64,000 bases of DNA, taken from the NCBI RefSeq assembly GCF_014648855.1, contig NZ_BMRX01000002.1, positions 434,001-498,000 on the forward strand, in the 5' to 3' direction. How positions within the stretch are numbered: position 1 is the stretch's first letter; each line of letters opens with the position of its first letter. The stretch is from Streptomyces parvulus (GTDB lineage Bacteria; Actinomycetota; Actinomycetes; Streptomycetales; Streptomycetaceae). Below are positions 1 to 11,825 of the stretch, piece after piece. Both the position numbers and the translations under genes were made by a program. Under the pieces are notes generated by a model. That model was given only the letters and a program-made list of their open reading frames with translations, did not search any database and had not been told where the DNA came from.

Positions 1-1
1 C

Positions 2-424
2 GAGGGCCTGACGGTGCTGGCGAACATGCGGCTGTGCGCCAACATGCCGGGGCAGCACGGCGTGGTCGCGGCGCTCAGCGGGCGCCAGACCATCAACGAA
101 CTGGTGCTGCCGGGCGGTCGGCTGCGCGAGCAGCGGGACGCCGCGCACGCGGCGCTGACCAGCATCCCGGGCGTGACCTGCGTGAAGCCGAAGGGCGCGC
201 TGTACCTCTTCCCGCGGCTCGACCCCAAGGTCTTCAAGATCAAGGACGACCGGCGGATGGTCCTGGACCTGCTGCGGCAGGAGAAGATCATGGTCGTCCA
301 GGGCACCGGCTTCAACTGGCCCGAGCCCGACCACTTCCGGGTGGTGACCCTGCCCACGGCCAACGACCTGCGCGAGGCGGTCGGCCGGATCGGGAACTTC
401 CTGGAGGGCTACGGCCAGTCCTGA
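2..424 (+). CDS. Class I PLP-dependent aminotransferase (alanine/aspartate type), C-terminal part
   Basis: This is the last 140 residues of a fold-type I aminotransferase that starts before the window; the frame is open from base 2 to a TGA at 422-424. The segment KPKGALYLFPRLDP near residue 60 and the closing FRVVTLPTANDLREAVGRI are typical of AlaA-like enzymes, which move amino groups between alanine or a similar amino acid and 2-oxoglutarate. The PLP-binding lysine lies upstream and cannot be checked. Family assignment is good; exact substrate is inferred from resemblance to AlaA. Confidence 0.82.
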   Translation, partial: EGLTVLANMRLCANMPGQHGVVAALSGRQTINELVLPGGRLREQRDAAHAALTSIPGVTCVKPKGALYLFPRLDPKVFKIKDDRRMVLDLLRQEKIMVVQGTGFNWPEPDHFRVVTLPTANDLREAVGRIGNFLEGYGQS

Positions 425-453
425 GCCCGGCCAGAACCCGAACACCCTCAACT

Positions 454-468
454 TTAGAATCGATCTAA
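454..468. promoter_or_regulatory. Inverted repeat TTAGA-N5-TCTAA next to a TAGGAT -10-like box
   Basis: The perfect inverted repeat TTAGA ATCGA TCTAA stands out as AT-rich in a GC-rich setting. A TAGGAT hexamer follows at 471-476 and the next gene starts at 507. This is the layout of a repressor or activator site over a promoter. Which protein binds is unknown. Confidence 0.45.
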
Positions 469-506
469 TGTAGGATGGCTTCCTGGAGCAATCAGGAGGC
501 CGTCCC

Positions 507-929
507 ATGTACGAAGCGATCCGCAGCAAGTCCGTCCACAGCACGGCGGCCGGCACCACCTCCGACTTCCCCCACCGGTCCCGGGAGGAGGAGCTGGACA
601 TCCAGCTCGCCGGCCATCTCGCCGCCCTGCTCGCCGTCACGGACGAGCTGCGCGCGCTGGCCCCCGCCGCCGACCTGGACGCCGCGGCCGGGCGCCTCGC
701 CGAGCAGGTCACGCGGCTGCGGGCGGGCCGGGCGCCGGTCCGGGTCCCGGTGACCGCCGCCCACCCCGAGCCGCACCTGGCGGCCCTGCACCGCCGCGCC
801 CACACCCTGGCGGGCCGCGCCCTGGTGGTGGCGGCCTCCCGCGCCGACACGGCGGCCGCGATCCTCACCGCCGAGCGGATGGACGCGCACACGGCGGCCC
901 TGGAGCCGCGCGAGCTCGCCGCCCACTGA
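507..929 (+). CDS. Conserved-looking small protein of unknown function, 140 aa
   Basis: I do not recognise this protein. ATG at 507 is preceded by a clear ribosome binding site, AGGAGG at 496-501. The product is Ala/Arg-rich, has no signal peptide, membrane span or cysteine, and looks helical in two blocks: about residues 27-78 (EEELDIQLAGHLAALL onward) and 88-136. It stands alone between an aminotransferase and the solute-binding/TelA operon and has its own AT-rich promoter region with an inverted repeat at 454-468. Base composition is ordinary for the genome. No function is proposed. Confidence 0.7.
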   Translation: MYEAIRSKSVHSTAAGTTSDFPHRSREEELDIQLAGHLAALLAVTDELRALAPAADLDAAAGRLAEQVTRLRAGRAPVRVPVTAAHPEPHLAALHRRAHTLAGRALVVAASRADTAAAILTAERMDAHTAALEPRELAAH

Positions 930-1110
930 GCCCTTCCGGCTCCCCACGGACGGCCCCGGTCCGCGTGCACCGCAGCGACGCGCGGACCGGGCGCCCTCAG
1001 CCGGCCCCCGGGCGGAGTGGCCGGTTCCCGTTGCATACCGGTATGGCCCGGTCACCTCCCGTTCACCCGGGACGCCGTGGAACGTCGGATTCCGCAGGGA
1101 TGCTCCGGGC

Positions 1111-2190
1111 GTGAGACGAATCACGGGAGTGATCCTCGCGGTCCTGCTGATCGGCGGAGTGGTGGCAGCCGTCGTCGCGGGCCGGCAGACCGGGGACGAA
1201 GGCACGGCAACGAAGACCGTGCGTGCGGTGATCGGATCGGAGAAGGCAGCGTTCTTCGCCGACCCCGACGTGGTGAAGGCTCTCGCCGCCAAGGGCTACA
1301 CCGTAAGGGCCGAGACCTCCGGGTCCTGGGCCATGGAGGAGCTGGACCTCGGGGGCTACGACCTCGCCTTCCCGTCCAGCCAGGCCCCGGCCGACGAACT
1401 CGCCGAGAAGTACGGCGTGCGCGAGCCGCTGCCCCGGCCCTTCTACTCGCCGCTGGTCGTGGTCGCCCACGGGGCCGCCGCCGAGGTGCTCGCCGCCAAC
1501 GGCATCGCCACGCTGGACCGCAGCCGCGGCGGCACCCTGCGGATGGGCGCCTTCCTCGACGCGGCCCGCGCCGACCGCACCTGGCAGCAGCTCAAGGGCG
1601 CCGGAGAGCACGGCGAGCTGACCGGCACGCTCTACATCGCCTCGACCGACCCGGAGACCTCCAACTCGGGCGCCCTGTACCTGGCCGCCGCCTCCTACGT
1701 GGCGAACGGCAACCGGGTGGTCGCGAGCACCGCCGACGTGGAGCGGACCGCGCCCCTGATGCGCACCCTGGTGCAGGTGCAGGGCGCCCAGAAGTCCAGC
1801 TCGGACGCCGCGTTCCGGGACTTCACCAGCGGCGTCGGCGATCCGCTGGTCCTGGTCTACGAGTCGCAGGTTTCCGCACTGCTCAGGGAGGGCGGCGACA
1901 GCGTCGCCGACATGACCGTCCTCTACCCGGACACCACCGCCACCAGCGACCACACCGTGGTGCCGCTGACCGAACCGGGCCGCGCGCTCGGCGACCTGCT
2001 CACCGGTGACCCGGAGCTGCGCCGCCTGGCCGTGCGCCACGGCTTCCGGCCGCAGGGCGCCACCGGCGAGTTCACCCGGGCGACCGAGGCCCACACCGCG
2101 TTTCTCAACCAGCAGCTGACCGGCGTCCGGCAGGCGCCCGTGCCCACCTACGTGGTGCTGCGCGACATGGCCCGCCGGGCGCGCGGATGA
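1111..2190 (+). CDS. Membrane-anchored type 2 solute-binding-domain protein (first gene of TelA operon)
   Basis: The 359-aa product starts at GTG 1111 behind AGGGA at 1096-1100. Residues about 5-23 form one hydrophobic helix without a lipobox, so it is a signal anchor or an uncleaved signal. The rest reads as a periplasmic-binding-protein type 2 fold: two alpha/beta lobes and a TDPETSNSG segment near residues 177-186, similar to ligand loops of molybdate- or phosphate-binding proteins. The third gene of the operon carries a matching TDPARSNSG loop. Its stop overlaps an ATG of the next frame. No ABC permease or ATPase is nearby, so a sensor or scaffold role is more likely than import; that is inference. 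Confidence 0.7.
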   Translation: MRRITGVILAVLLIGGVVAAVVAGRQTGDEGTATKTVRAVIGSEKAAFFADPDVVKALAAKGYTVRAETSGSWAMEELDLGGYDLAFPSSQAPADELAEKYGVREPLPRPFYSPLVVVAHGAAAEVLAANGIATLDRSRGGTLRMGAFLDAARADRTWQQLKGAGEHGELTGTLYIASTDPETSNSGALYLAAASYVANGNRVVASTADVERTAPLMRTLVQVQGAQKSSSDAAFRDFTSGVGDPLVLVYESQVSALLREGGDSVADMTVLYPDTTATSDHTVVPLTEPGRALGDLLTGDPELRRLAVRHGFRPQGATGEFTRATEAHTAFLNQQLTGVRQAPVPTYVVLRDMARRARG

Positions 2191-2216
2191 CAGCGGACCA
2201 CAGGGGGATCGGCCAA

Positions 2217-3407
2217 GTGAACGGCACCGCAGACGACTTCACCCTCACCCTCACCCCGCCCGAGCCCGTCGCGCCCGTCCCCCGGGAACGCGCCGGCGGC
2301 CTCGTGCCCGTCGACGAGGCGGCCCGGCGGGAGATGACCCGCAAGGCCGCCGCCTACGTCGAGGAACTCGCCGCGCTCGACGCCCGGTCGCCGGAGTTCG
2401 CCGGCCGGGTCGGCGAGATCACCGGGCTCGGCGCCGCCGAGATGCGCACCGCGAGCGCGCAGTCCAACCGCATGCTGGAGCGCACCGTGCGCAGCCTGCC
2501 CGGCAAGGGCGGCGACGCCCAGGCCCGGGTGGCCGGGTCGCTGGTGGAGCTGCGGCGCGTGGTCGAGGACCTGGACCCGCGCGACCTGCCCGCCTCAAGG
2601 GGGCGCCGGCTCCTGTCCCGGCTGCCCGGCGGCAACCGGCTGCGCGACCACGTCGCCAAGTACGCCTCCGCGCAGGGCACCCTGAACGCCGTAGTGGGCG
2701 CGCTGCGCGGTGGGCAGGACGAACTGCTGCGGGACAACGCGGCGTTGCAGACCGAGCGGGTCCGCCTGTGGGAGACCATGGGCAGGCTCCAGGAGTACGT
2801 CGTGCTGACCGAGGCCCTGGACACCGCCGTCCAGCGCCACGTCGCCGCCGTGGAGAGCGCCGACCCCGGGGCCGCCGACGCCCTGCGCGCCGACGTCCTC
2901 TTCCCGGTCCGCCAGAAGCACCAGGACCTGCTCACCCAGCTCGCGGTGTGCGCGCAGGGCTACCTCGCCATGGACGTCGTGCGCCGCAACAACGAGGAGC
3001 TGGTCAAGGGCGTGGACCGGGCCGCCACGACGACGGTGTCCGCGCTGCGGATCTCCGTGATGCTGGCCTCCGCGCTCGACCACCAGAAGAAGGTCGTCGA
3101 GCAGGTCGACGCGTTGCGCGGCACCACCGAGGAACTGATCCGGGGCAACGCGGAGATGCTCGCCACGCAGAGCGGGGAGATCCAGCGCATCGCCGCCGAC
3201 CCGGCGGTCGGGGCGGAGACCCTGCGCACCGCCTTCCAGCAGATCTACCGCACCCTCGACGCCATCGACACCTACAAGGTCCGCGCGACCGAGGCGATGG
3301 AGGCGACGGTGGAGTCCCTGACGGGGGAACTGCGCGACGCGGGCGCCCGCCTGGAACGCAGCCGCTCCCGGAACGCGCCGGACACCCGGACGGGGGGCCT
3401 CGCATGA
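2217..3407 (+). CDS. TelA / toxic-anion-resistance family protein
   Basis: This is a 396-aa, almost wholly helical, cytoplasmic protein of the TelA (KlaA/YaaN) family, linked to tellurite and other envelope or metal stress responses in other bacteria; its molecular activity is not established. I chose GTG 2217 because AGGGGGA lies 8 bases upstream at 2202-2208. An ATG at 2187 overlapping the previous stop would add ten residues. Typical family features are the long coiled regions, NALQTERVRLWETMGRLQEY-like helices and VRRNNEELVKGVDRAATTTV near residues 260-280. It is coupled by an ATGA overlap at 3404-3407 to the VWA lipoprotein gene. No TerD-family gene is seen beside it. Confidence 0.85.
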   Translation: MNGTADDFTLTLTPPEPVAPVPRERAGGLVPVDEAARREMTRKAAAYVEELAALDARSPEFAGRVGEITGLGAAEMRTASAQSNRMLERTVRSLPGKGGDAQARVAGSLVELRRVVEDLDPRDLPASRGRRLLSRLPGGNRLRDHVAKYASAQGTLNAVVGALRGGQDELLRDNAALQTERVRLWETMGRLQEYVVLTEALDTAVQRHVAAVESADPGAADALRADVLFPVRQKHQDLLTQLAVCAQGYLAMDVVRRNNEELVKGVDRAATTTVSALRISVMLASALDHQKKVVEQVDALRGTTEELIRGNAEMLATQSGEIQRIAADPAVGAETLRTAFQQIYRTLDAIDTYKVRATEAMEATVESLTGELRDAGARLERSRSRNAPDTRTGGLA

Positions 3408-4963
3408 GACGCGCCCTCGCCGGCTGCCTCGCCGCGCTCGCCCTCCTCACCGCCTGCACGGACGGCGGCGGCCGGGACGGCACGGACGCGGTGCCCACCC
3501 CCGGCGTGCCGGGCAGCGCCGAACCGGGCACGCTGCGGGTCCTCGCCTCCAGTGAACTCGGCGACATGGGGCCGGTCCTGGACCGCGTCCGCGAGGAGAC
3601 CGGCGTCACCGTCCGGCTCACCCCGATCGGCACCCTCGACGCCGTCGACCTGCTGGCCGAGGGCGGCACGGACGGGAAGTACGACGCGGTGTGGCTGTCG
3701 TCCAACGACGCCCTGCGGCTGCGCCCCGAGGCGGCGAAGCGGGTCGTCTCCGAGACGCCGGTGATGACCAGCCCCGTCGCCATCGGCGTCCGGGACGAGG
3801 CCCTCGCGGCCCTGGGCGGCCGGCCCGGCCGGGTCACCTGGTCCCAGGTGGAGCGGGCCGTCGCCGAGGGCCGGCTGACGTACGGCATGACCGACCCCGC
3901 CCGCTCCAACTCCGGCTTCGCCACGCTCGTCTCGGTCGCCTCCGCGCTCTCCGGCGCGCAGTCCGCGCTGACGGACGCCGACGTGGCGAGGGCGACGCCG
4001 CGGCTGAAGCGGTTCTTCACCGGGCAGAAGCTCACCTCCGGCTCGTCGGGCTGGCTGGCGGCGGCGTACGAACGGCGCGGGAACGTGGACGCGCTGCTCA
4101 ACTACGAGTCCGTCCTCATGGGCATCCCGGGCCTCACCGTGATCCGCCCCACCGACGGCGTGGTCACCGCCGACTACCCCCTCTCCACGCTCGCCTCGAC
4201 CGCCGCCGGCACCCGCGAGGACGTCCGCCGCGTCGCCGAGGCGCTGCGCGGACCCGCGGTCCAGAAGGAGATCACCGCCACCACGCACCGCCGCCCGGTC
4301 CTCGCCTCGGTGCCGCCGGCGCCCGGCCTGGACACCGGACGGAGGCGCGAACTGCCCTTCCCCGGCTCGAAGTCGGTCGCCGACGGACTGCTTGACGCCT
4401 ACGAGAACGAGCTGCGCCGCCCGTCGCGGACGGTGTACGTGCTCGACACCTCCGGTTCGATGGAGGGCGACCGGCTGCGCCGCCTGAAGAGCGCGCTCAC
4501 CGCCCTCACCGGCGACTTCCGCGACCGCGAGGAGGTGACGCTGATGCCGTTCGGCTCCGAGGTCAAGCGGGTGACGACCCACGTGGTCGACCCCGCCGAC
4601 CCGCGCCCCGGACTGGACGGCATCCGCCGGGAGGCCGGCCGGCTCGGCGCCGAGGGCGACACCGCCGTGTACACCTCGCTGGAGAAGGCGTACGACCGCC
4701 TCGGCGACCGGCGGGACGCGTTCACCTCGATCGTGCTGATGACCGACGGCGAGAACACCACCGGCGCGGACGCCGCCGACTTCGACCGCTTCTACGCCTC
4801 GCTGACCGGCCACCGCCGCGAGATCCCGGTCTTCCCGGTCCTCTTCGGCGACTCCGACCGGGCGGAGCTGACCCACATCGCCGAACTCACCGGCGGCCGG
4901 CTCTTCGACGCGGGCGAGGGCTCGCTGGACGGCGCCTTCGAGGAGATCCGTGGCTACCAGTAG
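3404..4963 (+). CDS. Lipoprotein with solute-binding domain fused to a von Willebrand A domain
   Basis: The 519-aa product has a lipoprotein signal with lipobox LTAC (Cys about residue 18). A type 2 solute-binding domain follows (about 40-320) with TDPARSNSG near 162-171, then a VWA domain (about 340-515). The VWA metal site looks complete: DTSGS near 347-351, a Thr in GDTAVYTSL near 422, and Asp in MTDGEN near 447. The start ATG 3404 overlaps the telA stop, and the C-terminus overlaps the next gene by 14 bases, so all four genes are translationally coupled. It should sit on the outer face of the membrane, where a VWA domain would bind a partner through Mg2+. The ligand is unknown. Confidence 0.8.
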   Translation: MRRALAGCLAALALLTACTDGGGRDGTDAVPTPGVPGSAEPGTLRVLASSELGDMGPVLDRVREETGVTVRLTPIGTLDAVDLLAEGGTDGKYDAVWLSSNDALRLRPEAAKRVVSETPVMTSPVAIGVRDEALAALGGRPGRVTWSQVERAVAEGRLTYGMTDPARSNSGFATLVSVASALSGAQSALTDADVARATPRLKRFFTGQKLTSGSSGWLAAAYERRGNVDALLNYESVLMGIPGLTVIRPTDGVVTADYPLSTLASTAAGTREDVRRVAEALRGPAVQKEITATTHRRPVLASVPPAPGLDTGRRRELPFPGSKSVADGLLDAYENELRRPSRTVYVLDTSGSMEGDRLRRLKSALTALTGDFRDREEVTLMPFGSEVKRVTTHVVDPADPRPGLDGIRREAGRLGAEGDTAVYTSLEKAYDRLGDRRDAFTSIVLMTDGENTTGADAADFDRFYASLTGHRREIPVFPVLFGDSDRAELTHIAELTGGRLFDAGEGSLDGAFEEIRGYQ

Positions 4964-5567
4964 GAGCGGCGGCGGGCTCTGGAGCTACCTGGAGTCCCGC
5001 AAGAACCTGACCGGCAGCGCCTGCGGACTCGCCGGCGTGGTGCTGACCTTCACCGGCGTGGCGGGACCGTACTGGCCGGTGGTCGTCGCGGGGCTGTACG
5101 GCGCCGGCGCGCTGCTCGCCCCGCCCGAGCGGCCCGCGCCGCCCGCCTTCCCGGGCCCGTCGGACCAACTGGCCGAGGTGCGCGGCGACTTCGAGCGGCT
5201 GCGCCGCTACCTGTCGGACGTGGAACTGCCGCCGCGCGTGCGGGAGCGGCTGGCCGGGCTGACCGGGCTGCTGGACGCGCTGCTGGAGCCCGGCTGGGTC
5301 GCCGAGGTGCTGGCCGCCGACCCGGACGGGGTGCACGCGGTGTCCCGGACGGTGCGGCAGGACGTGCCGGAGGCCGTCGACGCCTACGTGCGCGCCCGGT
5401 GGTGGACGCGGATCGGGCCGGGGCAGGAGCCGCCGGAGGCGCATCTGGAGCGGCAGCTGGCGCTGCTCCGGGACGAGGCGGCGGGGCTGACGGACCGGCT
5501 GCGGGAGGCCGAGGCCAGGCGGCAGGAGGCGCACACCCGGTATCTGGAGGACCGCTCGGAGCGATGA
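4950..5567 (+). CDS. Two-helix membrane protein with C-terminal coiled coil (XpaC-like candidate)
   Basis: The 205-aa protein starts at GTG 4950, four bases after AGGAG at 4941-4945, inside the end of the VWA gene. A hydrophobic hairpin at about residues 22-56 (CGLAGVVLTFTGVAGPYW, then PVVVAGLYGAGALL) is followed by a long charged helical region ending in a likely coiled coil (LEAEARRQEAH-type heptads). In Bacillus, telA-family yaaN sits with xpaC, which encodes a membrane protein of similar size; size, topology and context suggest the same role here, but sequence identity cannot be judged. Last gene of the operon, followed by repeats and a strong terminator. Confidence 0.65.
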   Translation: MATSRSGGGLWSYLESRKNLTGSACGLAGVVLTFTGVAGPYWPVVVAGLYGAGALLAPPERPAPPAFPGPSDQLAEVRGDFERLRRYLSDVELPPRVRERLAGLTGLLDALLEPGWVAEVLAADPDGVHAVSRTVRQDVPEAVDAYVRARWWTRIGPGQEPPEAHLERQLALLRDEAAGLTDRLREAEARRQEAHTRYLEDRSER

Positions 5568-5573
5568 CCGGCC

Positions 5574-5651
5574 CGGGGGACACCAAAGGGCGGGGTCCCC
5601 GGGGGGCACCAAAGGGCGAGGTCCCGGGGGGGACGTCAAAGGGCCGGGTCC
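5574..5651. repeat. Three tandem copies of a 26-27 bp unit
   Basis: The core CACCAAAGGGC occurs at 5581 and 5607, and as CGTCAAAGGGC at 5634, each flanked by GGGG-rich and GTCCC-rich stretches. Spacing is 26 then 27 bases. The array lies just after the operon stop and runs into the terminator hairpin. Confidence 0.7.
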
Positions 5652-5681
5652 GTCGCACGCCGTTGTGCGGGGACCCGGCCC
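5641..5681. terminator. Terminator hairpin between the TelA operon and pckG
   Basis: GGGCCGGGTCC at 5641-5651 pairs perfectly with GGACCCGGCCC at 5671-5681, and an inner CGCAC/GTGCG pair extends the stem. It lies between converging genes and can serve both. Confidence 0.75.
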
Positions 5682-5810
5682 GTGCGGGGTGTCCGCCCGG
5701 CTCCGGGACATCGAGCTACGGGAGCGGGCGGGACCCCATCGCGGCCGGCTTTCGTGACGACATCACTGGTCAGGGCTAGTCGAACCGGCCGCGAGGCAGG
5801 GGGCGGGAGG

Positions 5811-7631
<1,821 letters not shown>

Positions 7632-7892
7632 GATTGCTCCTAGTTGAGGGGTTTTTGGGTTGGTAGGCCCCTTGGGGGCTGCGACCCGGACGCGTGACGT
7701 TGACCTTGTGGGCGCTCATCCGGTGTCGACCGCACTCATTTGATCATCCGACGTGCGCGCCCATCTGTCCAGAGGGCGTCACACTTGAGCGGAGTGAGGA
7801 TCGCCACGTCCCCGCGGCGCACATGCGGGGGCCGGGAGCGCGTGAGACGATGGCCACTCGTCGTTCGTCATACGTCCGTACTGATGCGTAAC

Positions 7893-7920
7893 TTACGGAA
7901 CCGTAGGTACGATGCGTCCA
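7893..7920 (+). promoter_or_regulatory. Palindrome and -10 box giving a probably leaderless trhA transcript
   Basis: TACGG AA CCGTA (7894-7905) is a perfect inverted repeat. TACGAT at 7908-7913 is a good -10 and ends 6 bases before the ATG at 7920. No ribosome binding site is present, which fits a leaderless message. A clear -35 is not visible. Confidence 0.45.
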
Positions 7921-8624
7921 TGACTGCGTCCGTCCCCGACGAGCCCAGGGACACGCCGGCCAACGGCCGCGGCCCCGTGGCGATCTCCCTGCCGCATCCG
8001 GTCAAGCCCAAGCTGCGCGGCTGGCTGCACCTCGGCATGTTCCCGGCCGTGCTGATCGCGGGGCTGGTGCTCACCGCGCTCGCCGAGTCGACCCAGGCCC
8101 GCGTCGCCTGCGGGGTCTACGTCCTGACCGCCTGCCTCCTGTTCGGCGTCAGCGCGCTCTACCACCGGGGCAACTGGAGCCCGCGCATGGACGGCGTCCT
8201 GCGCCGCCTGGACCACGCCAACATCTTCCTGATCATCGCGGGCACCTACACGCCGCTCACGATGCTGCTGCTGCCCGGCGCGAAGGGCGAGTGGCTGCTC
8301 TGGGGCATCTGGGCGGCCGCGGCCGCCGGCATCATCTTCCGGGTCTTCTGGGTCGGCGCCCCGCGCTGGCTCTACACCCCCTGCTACCTCGCCATGGGCT
8401 GGGCGGCCGTCTTCTACCTGCCCGAGTTCATGCGGGCCGGCGGCATCGCCGTCCTCGTCCTGGTCATCGTGGGCGGTCTGCTCTACAGCGCGGGCGGCGT
8501 GATCTACGGCCTCAAGCGCCCCAACCCCTCGCCCCGCTGGTTCGGCTTCCACGAGGTCTTCCACTCGTTCACGCTGGCCGCGTTCATCGCCCACTACGTG
8601 GGGATCTCGCTGGTCGCCTACTAG
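7920..8624 (+). CDS. trhA: Hemolysin III / PAQR-family membrane protein
   Basis: The 234-aa protein has seven predicted membrane helices from about residue 40 onward. The family's conserved polar residues are present: SALYH near 77-81, LDHANIFLIIAGTYTP near 96-111, and a closing HEVFHSFTLAAFIAHYVG near 210-227 with the histidines thought to bind zinc. The family is related to eukaryotic PAQR receptors and in E. coli TrhA affects membrane energetics; the haemolysin name is historical. The start ATG 7920 has no Shine-Dalgarno but a -10 just upstream. The TAG stop at 8622-8624 consists of the first bases of the MITE-like element inserted here. Confidence 0.9.
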   Translation: MTASVPDEPRDTPANGRGPVAISLPHPVKPKLRGWLHLGMFPAVLIAGLVLTALAESTQARVACGVYVLTACLLFGVSALYHRGNWSPRMDGVLRRLDHANIFLIIAGTYTPLTMLLLPGAKGEWLLWGIWAAAAAGIIFRVFWVGAPRWLYTPCYLAMGWAAVFYLPEFMRAGGIAVLVLVIVGGLLYSAGGVIYGLKRPNPSPRWFGFHEVFHSFTLAAFIAHYVGISLVAY

Positions 8625-8809
8625 GGCCTGTCGTTTGGATCAGGCCGGCTGAGAGGGAGGGTCCTTGCCGGCCTACCCGAGCGGGGCGTGGTGCGTGCAG
8701 CTGCAAGGCGGAGGAGGGCGACAACGCGGAGCGTTGGCAACCGACGACAACGCCGCAGATGCGCGTGCCACGCCCCGCGACGCCGGCATGATCCAAACGA
8801 CAGGCCCTA
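8622..8809. mobile_element. MITE-like element with 21-bp perfect terminal inverted repeats
   Basis: The left end, 8622-8642, and right end, 8789-8809, are exact inverted copies of 21 bases beginning TAGGGCCTGTCGTTTGG. Subterminal stretches near 8683-8702 and 8754-8776 (GGGGCGTGG.. against ..CACGCCCC) are also complementary, so the 188 bp can fold back along much of its length. The ends are flanked by TA. It encodes nothing. The outermost 11 bases match those of a second element at 48434-48637, pointing to one transposase family acting in trans. Confidence 0.75.
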
Positions 8810-8841
8810 AGGCGGCCGGCGGCACGAGGAAGGCCACCGGG

Positions 8842-9576
8842 GTGAACGGTCCCGAGATACGCGTCGAGTTCGCGCCCGAACTGCGGCTGTTCGTGCCGCG
8901 CGCCCGCCCCACCGGCACCACCGGCGCCACCGCCGACGGGGTCTCCACCCTCGGCCACCTCGTCGAGTCCCTCGGCGTCCCGCTCACCGAGGTCGGCACC
9001 CTCCTCGTCGACGGCCGCGAGGTCCCCCGCGGCCACGTGCCCGCGGGCGGCGAGTCGGTGCGCGTCGGAGCCGTCACGCACCCGCAGCGGGTGCCCGGCG
9101 CTCCCCTGCGCTTCCTGCTCGACGTCCACCTCGGCACCCTCGCCCGCCGGCTGCGCCTGCTCGGCGTGGACACCGCGTACCGGTCGCCGGACCCCGGCGA
9201 CCCGGCGCTCGCCGCGCTCTCGGCCGCCGAGCGGCGGGTCATGCTCAGTCGCGACCGGGGTCTGCTGCGCCGCCGCGAGCTGTGGGCCGGCGCCTACGTC
9301 TACAGCACCCGCCCCGAGGAACAGCTCGGGGAGGTCCTGTCCCGTTTCCGGCCCGAGCTGCGCCCCTGGACCCGGTGCACCGCGTGCAACGGCACGCTGG
9401 CGCCCGCCACCAAGGACGAGGTGGCGGACCAGCTCAAGGGCGGCACCGAGCGGTCCTACGACGTCTTCGCGCGCTGCCGGGACTGCGGGCGCGCGTACTG
9501 GAAGGGCGCCCACCACGAGCAGCTGGAGGCCATCGTGGAACGCGCCCTCGCCCAGTCCGTACGGGACGGCGCCTAG
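8842..9576 (+). CDS. Mut7-C nuclease-like (PIN-fold) protein with N-terminal ubiquitin-like domain and zinc ribbon
   Basis: The 244-aa protein starts at GTG 8842 behind GAGGAAG at 8826-8832. Residues about 1-85 resemble the beta-grasp domain found before Mut7-C (VNGPEIRVEFAPELRLFVP, with a LVDGREVPRGHVPAGG loop). Residues about 90-165 carry the Mut7-C PIN-like core: LLDVHLGTLARRLRLLGVDT with an early Asp, and VMLSRDRGLLRR with a second. Two CxxC pairs (Cys179/182 and Cys212/215) form a zinc ribbon. Mut7-C proteins are predicted RNases; the RNA target is unknown. The MITE-like element lies directly upstream, so the promoter may be altered in this strain. Confidence 0.85.
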   Translation: MNGPEIRVEFAPELRLFVPRARPTGTTGATADGVSTLGHLVESLGVPLTEVGTLLVDGREVPRGHVPAGGESVRVGAVTHPQRVPGAPLRFLLDVHLGTLARRLRLLGVDTAYRSPDPGDPALAALSAAERRVMLSRDRGLLRRRELWAGAYVYSTRPEEQLGEVLSRFRPELRPWTRCTACNGTLAPATKDEVADQLKGGTERSYDVFARCRDCGRAYWKGAHHEQLEAIVERALAQSVRDGA

Positions 9577-9601
9577 GCACCGCCCCGCCGCGCCCCGCCG
9601 G

Positions 9602-11629
<2,028 letters not shown>

Positions 11630-11825
11630 ACGGCCCAGCCTCTCACAGCGTCTACTGCGACCGGTGAAACCCTGACGAGCCCGCCGCACTTGGCCGAATT
11701 GCACTTATGCGCCATTACGTGGTGGGCGGCTTCTTCCCTTCCGAGTCGGGCAGCCCAGCACCTCGAAACAGTAGGCTGGGCGCAGCACCGCCGGACCTGC
11801 CGAGGCCTCTCGAAGGAGGTACGCC

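Noticed and set aside
2768..3403. Upstream extension of the VWA lipoprotein frame
   Set aside because: The extension is Arg/Gly/Pro-rich noise inside telA; the lipoprotein signal begins exactly at ATG 3404.
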